Shown: positions 8,767 through 18,020, numbered from the stretch's first letter. The stretch is DNA of 64,000 nucleotides from Edaphobacter lichenicola (GCF_014201315.1 NZ_JACHDY010000002.1:1054001-1118000), one strand, 5' to 3'. Translations and numbers: made by a program. Notes: a model not told the origin generated them from the sequence alone.

Positions 8767-9474
8767 TTAGTTCACCGCCAGCCGCTGTCGCTCCACGCCA
8801 TCCAGAGCAACCCAAAGCGCCTTTGCCGCCCGCTCCCCAGCCGCCAGCACCGCCTCTTCCTCCTCAGGAGCACCGGCAAGCTGCTTCTCAATCAACTCCC
8901 GCCACACACTCGCATGCGCAACATCAGCCGTCTGGTGCAGCGTAAAGTACCGCGCCGCCGCCCCTTGAGTCCCATAGTGCTCCGCCAGCCCCTCCGCCTT
9001 GGTCTTAGCAATCGCAGGCACCTTCGACTCATACGCATACAGCGCCGCCATCGCAGCCGAAGCCTTCTCCTCCTGCATCAGCTCGCGGAACGTCGTCATC
9101 AGCGCCGTCATCTCCGGCTGCACCGCGCGCCCCTCCACCTCGCTGCGACTCGCACCCATCCCAGCCGCAAAGTCCATCCAAAGATCGCTATGCGGACGAG
9201 CCGTCGCCTGATCCACACCCTCTTCCTCCGCCAGATTGCGCAGAACCTCACGCCGCATCTCCCCATCAGGCAGCCGCGAGTGCAGCGCGCTCAAATAAGT
9301 CGGAAACGCCGACACATGATGCCAGTACTCCGCCGCATACTCCCGCAGATCCTCACGCGTCAGCTCACCCTTCGACCACGCCTGATAAAACGGGTGCTGC
9401 AACAGGTTGAACGGAGCAACGCGCTCCTCGAAACGGCTCCAGAACCCAGCACTCCCAAACTCGATAGCAGACAT
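8767..9474 (-). CDS. CADD-like (TenA/PqqC fold) folate-associated protein
   Basis: A 235-residue all-helical haem-oxygenase-like protein. Visible family blocks: NLLQHPFYQAWSKGELT, LREYAAEYWHHVSAFPTYLS, NLAEEEG, PHSDLWMDFAAGMG, ALYAYESKVPAIA and HQTADVAHASVW. The His and Glu residues in these blocks are the usual di-iron ligands. The closest family is CADD, whose chlamydial member supplies p-aminobenzoate for folate; PqqC and TenA are related but less similar by eye. A folK gene 3.3 kb away fits a folate role weakly. Start: ATG at 9474 with GGAG eight bases upstream; the longer open frame to 9681 has no supporting signal. Confidence 0.75.
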   Translation of the reverse strand: MSAIEFGSAGFWSRFEERVAPFNLLQHPFYQAWSKGELTREDLREYAAEYWHHVSAFPTYLSALHSRLPDGEMRREVLRNLAEEEGVDQATARPHSDLWMDFAAGMGASRSEVEGRAVQPEMTALMTTFRELMQEEKASAAMAALYAYESKVPAIAKTKAEGLAEHYGTQGAAARYFTLHQTADVAHASVWRELIEKQLAGAPEEEEAVLAAGERAAKALWVALDGVERQRLAVN

Positions 9475-9751
9475 AATCAAAGCTCCATTCAAAAAGTCGC
9501 GCGCGAGCAAAGCCCCCACGAGGATTCTCAGAGTGTACCCCCGGCACACCTCCGGCACAAAACCTGTCCCCCACACGATGGATAGAAAAACCATCCTTTG
9601 AGTTGAAGACAGCACCCGCGTTCGCGCATAAACTCCCTCCTGATCAAGGTATACGAATCTCTTCGCAGCCAAGCTTCGCAATCACACGATGATCGCTAAG
9701 CTCCGCACGAAGCCGTGCGTATGCCTTCCTCTAACGACACGGAGAAAGACC

Positions 9752-10813
9752 ATGACTTCGAATCACGCGCCAGCATCATCTGGGTTTCAAAACCCGCTGC
9801 CAAGGCGCCCGCCGCTCCTCTTCTCCCGGCGCCGGTCCGTCCTCGCCGGAAGCAGCCCCAAACCCAAAGAGCGGAAAGCCAGACATACCGCTCTCCTTCC
9901 TGCTTGTCTCACATTCCTGTGTCTGCTCTGCCCATCGCTTAACGCCCAGACCATCGACGACGGCATCATGCTGGCGAGGCGGTCCCTCTGTGCAGGAGCC
10001 CTCTACACGCACGACAGTTGGGACAGCTACTGGCAGGGAAGCCTCCAACGCGTCAACGGAAACATCGGCACCATCACGACGCAAACCATCACCATGGCAG
10101 CCAACTACGGCGTGACCAGCCGGCTCGACTTCATCATCAACGTGCCCTACGTTTGGACCGACGCAAGCAAGGGCGTGCTCCACGGCCAGTCGGGATTTCA
10201 GGACCTCACCCTCGCCGCAAAGTACAAACTCCTCAGCATCCCCGTCGGCAAGTTCGGCGCGCTGCGAGCGATCGCCGTGCTATCGGGCACCCTTCCCATG
10301 ACCAACTACACCCCCGACCTTCAACCGCTCTCGCTCGGCGCCAACAGCAAGACCCTTACCGGACGCGCCACCTTGAACTATCTGGGCAGGCGTGGCCTCT
10401 ATCTCAACGGCACCGCCGCCTACACCTTTCGCGGCAACGTGACGCTCGACCGCTCCAGCTACTACACCAACGGACAGCTCTATCTCAGCAATCAGGTCGC
10501 GATGCCCAACCTCTTCAACTACGGCACCAGCGTCGGCTATCGCAAAAACAACGTCTCGCTCTTAGGCGACTTCTCCGTACAGCAAGCCCGCGGAGGCGGA
10601 GACATTCGCCCCCAGGACATGCCGTTCGTCTCCAACCGCGCCAACTTCTCTAAAGCGGGCGCTACGATCAAGGTCCCCGTCCCGAAGGTACGAGACCTTC
10701 AGTACTGGTTCATCTACTCCAACACCTTTCAAGGCCGCAACGTCGGACAAGCGAACACCTTCACCACCGGCCTCATGTACACCCTTCCCTTCGAAAAGCG
10801 AGCCACCCCTTGA
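9752..10813 (+). CDS. Outer-membrane transporter-like protein (phenol-pathway MetA-type barrel)
   Basis: A 353-residue exported protein. After an Arg/Pro-rich leader comes a hydrophobic signal segment (LLPACLTFLCLLCPSLN, ending NAQ), then alternating polar/hydrophobic strands with aromatic ends (TITMAANYGVTSRLDFIINV, LTLAAKYKLL, GTSVGYRKNNVSLLGDFS) and a terminal strand typical of outer-membrane barrels. It resembles the MetA/phenol-degradation transporter-like barrel family; substrate unknown. The ATG at 9752 is chosen because GGAG lies seven bases upstream. It is followed within 8 bp by the PAP2 lipoprotein gene, so the two are probably one operon acting in the envelope. Confidence 0.7.
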   Translation: MTSNHAPASSGFQNPLPRRPPLLFSRRRSVLAGSSPKPKERKARHTALLPACLTFLCLLCPSLNAQTIDDGIMLARRSLCAGALYTHDSWDSYWQGSLQRVNGNIGTITTQTITMAANYGVTSRLDFIINVPYVWTDASKGVLHGQSGFQDLTLAAKYKLLSIPVGKFGALRAIAVLSGTLPMTNYTPDLQPLSLGANSKTLTGRATLNYLGRRGLYLNGTAAYTFRGNVTLDRSSYYTNGQLYLSNQVAMPNLFNYGTSVGYRKNNVSLLGDFSVQQARGGGDIRPQDMPFVSNRANFSKAGATIKVPVPKVRDLQYWFIYSNTFQGRNVGQANTFTTGLMYTLPFEKRATP

Positions 10814-10821
10814 ACAGGATA

Positions 10822-12408
10822 ATGACCACCATCATGACCACGAGAATGACAAGGAAAACGCCTCTCTTCCGCGCATCGATCTCAGCCGCAATCTTCCTTG
10901 CCCTGGCCCTGAGCACCTCCAGCTGCAGCAAGGACATCCCCTCCTCCGAGGCCTTGCCCACAGTCACTCCAGCGAACACCGACGCCAACGCCGGATCCTG
11001 GAAGATGATCGTTCTCTCAGGCCCCACGCAGATCCCTGTAGTCGCACCGGCCCCTGTCAGCGACCCCGGCTATCAGTCCGAGTTGGCATCCATCAAGACC
11101 GCCCAGGCCAACCTGACCGATGCGCAAAAAACCGCCATCACCTATTGGAGCAGCGGCGGCGTCCTGCGTTGGAATCAGATCATGCGCGAGATTGCAGCGC
11201 GCTCCGATCTGCCGCCCTCGCCAAATCCGGACGGAAGCTATCCCGTTCCAAGTCCCGCAAATCCATTCGCGAATCCGCAATATCCGTTTAGTAACCCTCC
11301 CTATGCGGCACGTGCCTACAGTTACGTCTCCGTCGCGCAGTATGAGGCTCTCAAGGCCGCGTGGTACTACAAGTATCTCTACAACCGCCCCTCCCCCTTC
11401 AAAGCGGACACCAGCATCAAGGCGCTGCTGCCGGCCAGCGACATTCCCTCCTACCCCTCCGAGGATGCCGTCGAAGCAGGAGTCAACATTGCTCTGCTCA
11501 CCCTCCTCTTTCCCACCTCGGTCGATGAGATCAACGCCAAGGCAGCCGAGCAGCAACAGGTCGCCCTCATCTCCGGCAGAGCCTCCCCCAGTGACATCGC
11601 CGCCGGAGTCGCCCTGGGCAAAGCCGTCGCCGCCGTCTTCGCTGCCCGCGCCGCCTCGGACGGAATGAAGGCAGCCGGCGGCTCCCCTGCAATCTGGCAG
11701 TCCCTGGCCGACAACGCAACCGCGCGCGGAGAGATCCCCTGGATCAGCCAGGATGGTCCACCTCGCCCGCCCATGCTGCCCGTCTTCGGCAAGGTCAAGG
11801 CGTGGATGATGACTCCAAACGACATCGTGAACGAGCGGCCGGGGCCGCCCCCCTCCACGTCATCCACTCAAATGCAGACCGAGACCGCCGAAGTAAAAAG
11901 CATCGTCAACAGTCTCACCCGCGACCAGCAGGCCACCGTATACAAATGGGCCGATGGAGTCAGCACCGTAACTCCTCCCGGCCACTGGGACGCCATCGCC
12001 GAGCCGTACGTCAGCGCTGCCAGCTTCAGCGAGGTGCGCGCCTCACGCGTCTTCGCGCTGCTCAATATGGCCCTTCATGACGCAGCCGTTGCCTGTTGGG
12101 ATGCGAAGTACTTCTACTTCAACCCCCGACCCTCGCAACTCGATCCCTCGATCAAGACCCAGACCGGACTTCCAAACTTCCCATCCTACGTCTCGGGGCA
12201 CTCAGACTTCTCCGCCGCAGGCTCCGATGTCCTGTCGTATCTCTTCCCCGACGGCGCAACCTACTTTCAAACCCAGATGAAAGAAGCCGCCATGTCCAGG
12301 CTCTACGCGGGCATCCACTATCGTTCAGATATCGAAGTTGGAATGGATCATGGCAAGAGAATCGGAGACTACACGGTCAGGTTCGCAAAGACAGACGGAG
12401 CAAACTAA
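10822..12408 (+). CDS. PAP2/vanadium-haloperoxidase-type phosphatase lipoprotein, duplicated
   Basis: A lipoprotein of 528 residues (signal ending LSTSSC). The C-terminal 110 residues carry the acid-phosphatase signature: KYFYFNPRPSQ, PSYVSGHSDFSAAG and SRLYAGIHYRSDIEVG, giving the Lys/Arg-Pro, Gly-His and Arg/His/Asp pocket. Residues about 173-272 align with the same region (KYLYNRPSPF, PSYPSEDAVEAG, ALISGRASPSDIAAG) but the two His are replaced, so it looks like a dead copy. Start is uncertain: an in-frame TTG at 10810 overlaps the upstream stop, and ATGs occur at 10822, 10834 and 10846; the signal peptide is intact from any of them. Probably co-transcribed with the barrel protein. Substrate unknown. 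Confidence 0.78.
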   Translation: MTTIMTTRMTRKTPLFRASISAAIFLALALSTSSCSKDIPSSEALPTVTPANTDANAGSWKMIVLSGPTQIPVVAPAPVSDPGYQSELASIKTAQANLTDAQKTAITYWSSGGVLRWNQIMREIAARSDLPPSPNPDGSYPVPSPANPFANPQYPFSNPPYAARAYSYVSVAQYEALKAAWYYKYLYNRPSPFKADTSIKALLPASDIPSYPSEDAVEAGVNIALLTLLFPTSVDEINAKAAEQQQVALISGRASPSDIAAGVALGKAVAAVFAARAASDGMKAAGGSPAIWQSLADNATARGEIPWISQDGPPRPPMLPVFGKVKAWMMTPNDIVNERPGPPPSTSSTQMQTETAEVKSIVNSLTRDQQATVYKWADGVSTVTPPGHWDAIAEPYVSAASFSEVRASRVFALLNMALHDAAVACWDAKYFYFNPRPSQLDPSIKTQTGLPNFPSYVSGHSDFSAAGSDVLSYLFPDGATYFQTQMKEAAMSRLYAGIHYRSDIEVGMDHGKRIGDYTVRFAKTDGAN

Positions 12409-12779
12409 AGAAGAGACAGAAGGCGTAAAACGCAAGCTGAGTCCGCACAGCGAGAGATCACTGTGTCCCTCTCGGTCCAAGGAGGGCCACAGTTGGTCGA
12501 TCCGCAATTCAAGGGAAAAGCCATGAAATGGCCGCCCTCCGCGCAGGAGGCCAGTCCGGCAGGAAACACAAAATTCAAAGCAGGTCTACGGGGCGGCCAG
12601 GACCAAAACTCTATTCCAATTCGCCCCAGCCGGGTGCCGGCTGACCTATTCATCGCGCGGATTCTGGCGAGATGAGTGGGCTCCTCTCAGCCGAAGGCAG
12701 GAGTGAAGGCGAAGCCGCAACGACAAAAATATTGCCGTTGTGTTCTCTTCAAACCCTTCAGCCAGTTACCTCGAGATCC
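12409..12779. other. Intergenic gap
   Basis: 371 bp between the PAP2 gene and folK (convergent). Apart from a remnant of the dispersed repeat at 12531-12564 I see no gene, RNA or clear terminator here. Confidence 0.5.
12531..12564. repeat. Remnant of the dispersed foldback repeat
   Basis: About 34 bp matching the right-hand end of copy 1 (CCGCCCTCCGCGCAGGAGGC, then CCAGTCCGGCAGGA) with one altered base; the rest of the element is absent. Confidence 0.6.
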
Positions 12780-13271
12780 CTACGCTCGAAGCGTGTGCAG
12801 CATCTCCATCACCGCAAGCCCCAACACCGGATTCACCATCCCCGGCGCAATCTCCGCCAGTGGCTCCAGCACAAACCTGCGCCCCTGCATCTCCGGATGC
12901 GGCAACACCAGCTCCTCGGTCGACATCACCACATCGCGCCCCATCGCATCCACATACAGCAACAGATCAAGGTCAATCACCCGCGGCCCCTTCGCAACAG
13001 CCCCAACCCGCTCCCGCCCCATCGTCCGCTCCACCACAAGCAGCTCCCGCAGCAAGGTCACCGGCCCCAACTCCGTCTCGAGCAGCAGGGCAGCATTCAG
13101 AAATCTAGGCTGCTCCAGAAACCCAACCGGCTCCGTATCGTAAAACGACGAGACCCCCGTCACCTCACCCAGCGGCCGAATCAACCGCACCGCCTCCTCC
13201 AGATTCGCCTCACGATCCCCGAACTTTGATTCCAGGTTCGACCCCAGAGCGATCGCCGCCACAGCCTTCAC
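12780..13271 (-). CDS. folK: FolK, 6-hydroxymethyl-7,8-dihydropterin pyrophosphokinase
   Basis: A 163-residue enzyme that transfers pyrophosphate from ATP to 6-hydroxymethyl-dihydropterin in folate synthesis. Typical blocks: IALGSNLESKFGDREANL at the N-terminus, SSFYDTEPVGFLEQPRFLNA, ERTMGRERV, GPRVIDLDLLLY (the Mg-binding Asp pair) and LPHPEMQGRRFVLEPLAEI. Length is normal. The start is a GTG at 13271. Upstream of lpxC's stop by about 95 bp in the same direction, separated by an unusual AC-rich strip, so co-transcription with lpxC is possible. Confidence 0.95.
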   Translation of the reverse strand: MKAVAAIALGSNLESKFGDREANLEEAVRLIRPLGEVTGVSSFYDTEPVGFLEQPRFLNAALLLETELGPVTLLRELLVVERTMGRERVGAVAKGPRVIDLDLLLYVDAMGRDVVMSTEELVLPHPEMQGRRFVLEPLAEIAPGMVNPVLGLAVMEMLHTLRA

Positions 13272-13299
13272 CCCAGCACCACCCGGAACCTGGGCTTAG

Positions 13300-13378
13300 C
13301 AGCCACACAAATCACCACATCGTCACCACAAGCCACCATCAACGAACCACGCGTTTCGACCACAAAATCACGAAACCG
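13300..13378. other. AC-rich strip with repeated ACCACA
   Basis: Between folK and lpxC the + strand is almost free of G and T and carries CACCACA twice, plus CCACC, ACCAC and ACCACA at roughly 10-15 bp steps. Similar strips occur at 51.7-51.9 kb (same orientation) and 59.5-59.6 kb (opposite orientation). Confidence 0.5.
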
Positions 13379-14285
13379 TGGCTGGTTGCAGCTGGCCCAT
13401 CACCCTGGCCGGCTCCGCCACCTCATCGTACCCATGCGCCAGCTCCCACGCCGAGCGGTCTCGCATAAGTCGTTGCACAAGAGCAGTATGCATCGCATGC
13501 CCAGCACGCTCTGCCACCACATGACCCTGAATTCTCCGCCCCGCCAGCGCCAGATCCCCAATCAGGTCCAGCACCTTATGCCGCACAAACTCATCATCGA
13601 AGCGAAGTGGCCCATTTTCAATACCTTGCCGCGAAAGAATAATAGCGCTCTCGTCCGAAACCCCACGAATCAGCCCCATATCCCGCAACATAGCCTCATC
13701 TTCTTTAAATCCAAAGGTACGCGCCGGGGCAATTAATTTAACATAATCGCCAGTCGCCAGATCACCCCTAAACGTCTCATATCCAATAGGTTGCGGGAAG
13801 TCGATCGTATACTGAATCCGATACCCCGACCCCGGATAGACCCCGATAAACTTGGATCCGTCCCGCACCTCCACCTCTTTTAAAATCTTCAGGTATTCGC
13901 GCTTTCGCCTCTGCTGCTTAAGCCCCACAGAATGAAACGCTTGCACATAAGGCAGAGAGCTTCCATCCAGGATGGGAACCTCAAGATTATCCACCTCGAC
14001 GATCACGTTATCCACGCCAAAGCCGATAAGAGCAGAGAGCAGATGTTCCGTCGTCGAGATCAAAACGCTCTGCCGCATCAGGCTCGTCGCATAGCTCACT
14101 TTGGCGACGTTCCGCCCAATCGCAGCGATCTCGAAGTTGTCTAAGTCTGTGCGACGAAAGACGATACCGGATCCAGCCGGCGCCGGGACCAATCGCATCA
14201 GTACAGGCGCCCCGCTATGCAAGCCGATACCGCTGAACTCTATCTCCGAACGAATTGTCTGCTCAAAGTGAGCTTCCAATGCCAC
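13368..14285 (-). CDS. lpxC: LpxC, UDP-3-O-acyl-N-acetylglucosamine deacetylase
   Basis: The zinc deacetylase of the first committed step of lipid A synthesis, 305 residues, cytosolic. From the chosen GTG start, the zinc ligands are H81 (STTEHLLSA), H236 and D240 (HKVLDLIGDLAL), and the catalytic base is H263 (GHAMH); E80 is the second general acid/base. The N-terminus EQTIRSEIEFSGIGLHSG is canonical. The GTG at 14285 has GGAG about 10 bases upstream and gives normal length; the frame is open to 14363 but extra residues do not match the family. It shows that the organism makes an LPS-type outer membrane. Confidence 0.96.
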   Translation of the reverse strand: MALEAHFEQTIRSEIEFSGIGLHSGAPVLMRLVPAPAGSGIVFRRTDLDNFEIAAIGRNVAKVSYATSLMRQSVLISTTEHLLSALIGFGVDNVIVEVDNLEVPILDGSSLPYVQAFHSVGLKQQRRKREYLKILKEVEVRDGSKFIGVYPGSGYRIQYTIDFPQPIGYETFRGDLATGDYVKLIAPARTFGFKEDEAMLRDMGLIRGVSDESAIILSRQGIENGPLRFDDEFVRHKVLDLIGDLALAGRRIQGHVVAERAGHAMHTALVQRLMRDRSAWELAHGYDEVAEPARVMGQLQPATVS

Positions 14286-14438
14286 GAGTAGGCGTCTCCG
14301 GATAGAACTACCACCGAGATTACAGCGGAAAGAACTCTTTCCGTTGTGGCAAATAAGCCACATTTCCCCCTAAGGATGACTACTTTTTTCCTCAAGAAGC
14401 CGCCCAACTAATCCTTTTGATTGCTATAACATCCGTCC

Positions 14439-15575
14439 ATGGAAGCCAAAGCGATCCTCAGCGCAGTAGAGAAGCAACAGGGGTGGATCGAAGACACCCT
14501 GCGAGATCTCGTCCAGCAGGAATCTCCAAGTGAAGACCCGCAGGCAGTTAACGCAGCCGCCGCCCTTGTCGAACGATGGGCTCAAGAGATCGGCGCCCGC
14601 TCCAAACGCCATAAACAGCGCCAATTCGGCGACGTCCTGGAACTCCGCTTCAGCCCATCGCGCTCCCGGCAACAACCCGTCCTCCTTTTAGGCCACCTCG
14701 ACACCGTCTGGTCGCTCGGCACACTCAAGATGATGCCGTGGCGCAACACGGCCGGCCGCCTCTGGGGACCCGGCGTTCTGGACATGAAGGCCGGAGTCAT
14801 AATGGCGTTGACAGCTATAAACACATTGAAAAAAATGGGGTTAGCTCGCCCAGTGACGCTGTTGCTGAACAGTGATGAAGAGGTAGGGAGCACGATCTCG
14901 AGGCCGATTACCGAGAGATTGGCGCGAGAATCATCCGCCGTACTTGTCCTTGAGCCGGCCCAGGGACTGGCCTACAAGACCGCCCGCAAAGGAGTAGGCC
15001 AATATAATGTGCAGGTTACAGGAGTCGGCGCGCATAGCGGGGTCGACTTCGAGCGCGGCCACTCGGCGGTTCTCGAACTCGCAAAGCTGGTCCAAACCAT
15101 CTCCGGATTCACGAATCTCGACCGCAAACTCACGGTAAATTGTGGTGTGATCGCTGGTGGAACACGGTCCAATGTCGTCCCTTCGCACGCCTCCGCCGAA
15201 GTGGACGTCCGCATCGCCAAGGCCAGCGACGCCGCCTACGTCGACAAGCTCTTCCGCAAACTCAAGGTCTCAGATCCCCACTGCAAGCTCACAATCACCG
15301 GCGGCATCAACCGTCCTCCGATGGAACGCAAGCCGGGAACGATTGCGCTCTTCAAAAAAGCCCGGACCCTCGCAGCCGAACTTGGCTTCACCCTCGAGGA
15401 AGCCTCCACCGGCGGAGGCTCCGACGGCAACTTCACCGCCGCCCTCGGCGTACCAACACTCGACGGCATGGGCGCAGTAGGCGACGGAGCCCATGCCCCG
15501 CACGAGTCCGTCATCATCGAACACCTGGTACCGCGAACGGCCCTACTCGCAGCGATGATCGCCAGCATCGAATAA
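14439..15575 (+). CDS. M20 family zinc metallopeptidase (carboxypeptidase G2-like)
   Basis: A 378-residue M20 peptidase. Metal-binding and catalytic motifs are complete: LLGHLDTVW (His, catalytic Asp), GPGVLDMKAGVI (bridging Asp), NSDEEVGS (catalytic Glu and Glu ligand), LEPA, and HAPHESV near the C-terminus (last His ligand). The dimerisation domain lies between about 185 and 295. No signal peptide is seen, so a cytosolic place is likely. By pattern it is closest to glutamate carboxypeptidases that remove C-terminal Glu from N-acyl or folate-like compounds, but the substrate is not determined by sequence. Divergent from lpxC. Confidence 0.9.
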   Translation: MEAKAILSAVEKQQGWIEDTLRDLVQQESPSEDPQAVNAAAALVERWAQEIGARSKRHKQRQFGDVLELRFSPSRSRQQPVLLLGHLDTVWSLGTLKMMPWRNTAGRLWGPGVLDMKAGVIMALTAINTLKKMGLARPVTLLLNSDEEVGSTISRPITERLARESSAVLVLEPAQGLAYKTARKGVGQYNVQVTGVGAHSGVDFERGHSAVLELAKLVQTISGFTNLDRKLTVNCGVIAGGTRSNVVPSHASAEVDVRIAKASDAAYVDKLFRKLKVSDPHCKLTITGGINRPPMERKPGTIALFKKARTLAAELGFTLEEASTGGGSDGNFTAALGVPTLDGMGAVGDGAHAPHESVIIEHLVPRTALLAAMIASIE

Positions 15576-15596
15576 GCAATATCAGCCGTCGCCGAC

Positions 15597-16196
15597 CTAA
15601 CCCTTCTCCACCGCAGGCGTATCCGATTCGGCCTGAGCCAGAAGAGTGATCGTGCGAGCGATCGGCAGGCCCACCACGTTGAAGTAGCAACCCTCGATGC
15701 GCGGTATCCACCGTGCCGCGTAGCCCTGAATCGCGTAGGCCCCCGCCTTATCGAGAGGCTCGCCGCTGGCAATATACCGCCCGATCTCTGAGTCCGTGAT
15801 GACGTTGAAGGTCACCTGGGTAATGTCGAGATCCCGAACCGTCTTCTTCGCCGTGATGGCAGCAATACCCGTCAGCACCGCATGAGTGCGCCCGCTCAAA
15901 AGTTCAAGCATCCGGCGTGCATCGGCGCTGTCTGTCGGCTTGCCCAGAATCTGTCCCTCGACAACGACACAGGTATCCGCGCCAAGAACAACCAGCGGAT
16001 TCTCAGCCGTGTCCGAAGCTCTATGAGCGTTCCACACAGCCTGCGCCTTCTCTTCCGCAAGCCGCTGAACATAAGCGGCAGCAGCTTCGTTCGGCAACAG
16101 ATCTTCGTTGAGGTCGGCAGCCTCGGCAGTAAACGTAAGACCCGCCTGTGTGAGAAGTTCGTGGCGACGTGGCGAGGCAGAGGCAAGGATAAGCAT
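15597..16196 (-). CDS. maf: Maf family nucleotide pyrophosphatase
   Basis: A 199-residue Maf protein, which hydrolyses non-canonical or modified nucleoside triphosphates (dTTP/UTP or m7GTP types). Motifs: ILASASPRRHELL at the N-terminus, VVLGADTCVVVEGQILGKPT with the catalytic Asp, LSGRTHAVLTGIA, and DKAGAYAIQGYAARWIPRIE followed by NVVGLPI. The ATG at 16196 is used; a GTG one codon earlier is possible. It converges on the M20 gene with a 21-bp gap and no clear terminator. Confidence 0.93.
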   Translation of the reverse strand: MLILASASPRRHELLTQAGLTFTAEAADLNEDLLPNEAAAAYVQRLAEEKAQAVWNAHRASDTAENPLVVLGADTCVVVEGQILGKPTDSADARRMLELLSGRTHAVLTGIAAITAKKTVRDLDITQVTFNVITDSEIGRYIASGEPLDKAGAYAIQGYAARWIPRIEGCYFNVVGLPIARTITLLAQAESDTPAVEKG

Positions 16197-16272
16197 CACG
16201 CTATGAGACTATCGGCACCGCGCCGGTTCTGCAAAATCATCCACACTGAACTCCTCATGCTTAGCGGCTCTG

Positions 16273-17178
16273 TTACGCAGAAAGCTCCTCTACCGAAATT
16301 CGAGCCTGCATGGTGTGCGTAGCGCCTGGAGCGAGAGTAATCGCATCGACCGCAGCATTCACCGTCTCAATCGCGACGAACTCATGCCACTCCGTTGGGT
16401 CCATATCAGCCAACTTTGCCGCTCCCTCTTCCCAGGGATTCCACACGACCGTAGTGGTGGAACCGGTCTTTGCCACGACGATGCGGCGCTTGCCCGCATG
16501 ATCGTTCAACGTGCAGGTACCAGCCGTGTCCAGATACACACGATCCGTCGGGCCCGTGACCGTAATGTCGCCGTGCTGCAGTTTCTTTTCAAAATTATCG
16601 ACCTTGTCGAGGTAGCTGACCCCATCGAGACCCGCAATCGCAATCTCGTGGATATCCTCCACGGCGTAGTACGTATGGAGCGCCTCCTCGAAGACAAGCG
16701 GCGTAGCGGCGTCGTTGGCGACCGTCAGCTGCATCGTCAGCGTGCGGCCAATGGTGAGCTGATAAGCAAGACGAAAGTGATCGTACCCCAGGCTTCGGCT
16801 GAGATCGTTGGGCCCAAGCGTAAAGGTAAGGTGCAGATCGTCTCCGGCCAGCGCAGCAAACGCGAGCGTCCAGTCCTGAATCCGAGCGAAGCCATGCGAA
16901 GGCCCCGTCTTCCCATCATGCCGCGCAGCAAACCACGGAAACGCAATCGGCACTCCGCCGCGAATCGCCTTGCCTGGGGCGAAATCGGTCTTGCGGCTGG
17001 TAAAGATCGCAGGCTGATGTCCCGCCGGCTGCCACGCCGTTAGGTGAGCTCCTTGCAGGTAGACGGTTGCGGTCGCATGTGGCGCCGTAATGTCGGCACG
17101 TACAAGGCCACCTTCCGTTGCGTGAAATGCGAGGACGCCCGGCAGGCCAAAGTGCTCGTTCAGTTGCTTGATATCCAT
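16273..17178 (-). CDS. D-hexose-6-phosphate mutarotase (YeaD-like)
   Basis: A 301-residue galactose-mutarotase-like beta-sandwich enzyme that interconverts alpha and beta glucose-6-phosphate. Motifs: YLQGAHLTAWQP, KAIRGGVPIAFPWF, GPSHGFARIQDW with the catalytic His, and FEEALHTYYAVEDI; the catalytic Glu is probably in EWHEFVAIETVNA. The length is normal for the family and no signal peptide is visible. The ATG at 17178 has GAGG about 11 bases upstream. It lies 77 bp upstream of maf in the same direction. Confidence 0.9.
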   Translation of the reverse strand: MDIKQLNEHFGLPGVLAFHATEGGLVRADITAPHATATVYLQGAHLTAWQPAGHQPAIFTSRKTDFAPGKAIRGGVPIAFPWFAARHDGKTGPSHGFARIQDWTLAFAALAGDDLHLTFTLGPNDLSRSLGYDHFRLAYQLTIGRTLTMQLTVANDAATPLVFEEALHTYYAVEDIHEIAIAGLDGVSYLDKVDNFEKKLQHGDITVTGPTDRVYLDTAGTCTLNDHAGKRRIVVAKTGSTTTVVWNPWEEGAAKLADMDPTEWHEFVAIETVNAAVDAITLAPGATHTMQARISVEELSA

Positions 17179-17225
17179 CGTTTTCTTTTCCTCGCGCTCA
17201 CTATTACGAGAGAGCCGTGTGCAAG

Positions 17226-18020
17226 TTAGATCTGCGAGTAAGCCGTTGGGCTCAATATCAGATTCGAAATGTTACTCACGATCTCCTCAAAGTTGTAACG
17301 TGGCGAACCCTTCAACTTGATCCACTCAGGATCGGTGCGGAACTTGTCCCATTTGCCATTGAGGTCCGTCAGATCCGAGAAGCTCAGCATGTAGGTAAGG
17401 TTCGGCATACGCGGACCGATCAACGTATCGCTATAGAAGACCTGGCTGAATCCTGCACGTTGAAAGATGTCGAACTCCCCGCGGTGAAACATCTCGACCT
17501 TGCGAATATGGTCTTGATTGCTGGGGCTTTCGTAGGTGCGAAGCTGAAAGATCCTTTTGCCGCGCTCTGCTGTTGCAGCCGGAGGAGTCAACTTCGGCCA
17601 GCCTTCAAACGCAATATGAAGTGAGCTCTCGATCCGCTGAAAGGCAGGAGCCGTCGCAGGCGCACTCCAGAAAGGCTCGGCGGCTTTCATGAACTGCTCA
17701 TCGTGCACGAGCTGCAGTTCCGCAGAGACAAGCGCCTCCAACTTTGCGCACGGCAGAAGAAGATAAAGCGTCGGCGTCTCCGGTCCAATGTCCAGATGGA
17801 AGGCCCCCACCGGCGCAATGCCCAGTCGATTCAACGCGGGGATCAACGCGTCCGATAGGTAACTGTCAGTGAGCCTAATCTGCGGTCCGGTCTGCAGGTG
17901 ATATCTGCGAATCTCATAGTATTCGCGCGGCTTGCCGGATGAGGTCTGAGCCAACCCCTGATTCGCGAGTGCGAGCGCCGAGGTTGCAAGTGATGCGGTC
18001 AAGAAGTCACGCCTTTCCAT
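17226..18020 (-). CDS. Tat-exported NIPSNAP family protein
   Basis: A 264-residue protein with a twin-arginine signal (MERRDFLTASLATSALALAN, cleavage near GLA-Q) and two NIPSNAP-like ferredoxin-fold halves: YYEIRRYHLQTGPQ at about residue 35 and IFQLRTYESPSN at about 150. NIPSNAP proteins are of unclear enzymatic role and occur widely in Acidobacteria and Planctomycetes. The ATG at 18020 has GGAGGG four bases upstream, which decides it over the longer frame to 18071. Confidence 0.85.
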   Translation of the reverse strand: MERRDFLTASLATSALALANQGLAQTSSGKPREYYEIRRYHLQTGPQIRLTDSYLSDALIPALNRLGIAPVGAFHLDIGPETPTLYLLLPCAKLEALVSAELQLVHDEQFMKAAEPFWSAPATAPAFQRIESSLHIAFEGWPKLTPPAATAERGKRIFQLRTYESPSNQDHIRKVEMFHRGEFDIFQRAGFSQVFYSDTLIGPRMPNLTYMLSFSDLTDLNGKWDKFRTDPEWIKLKGSPRYNFEEIVSNISNLILSPTAYSQI

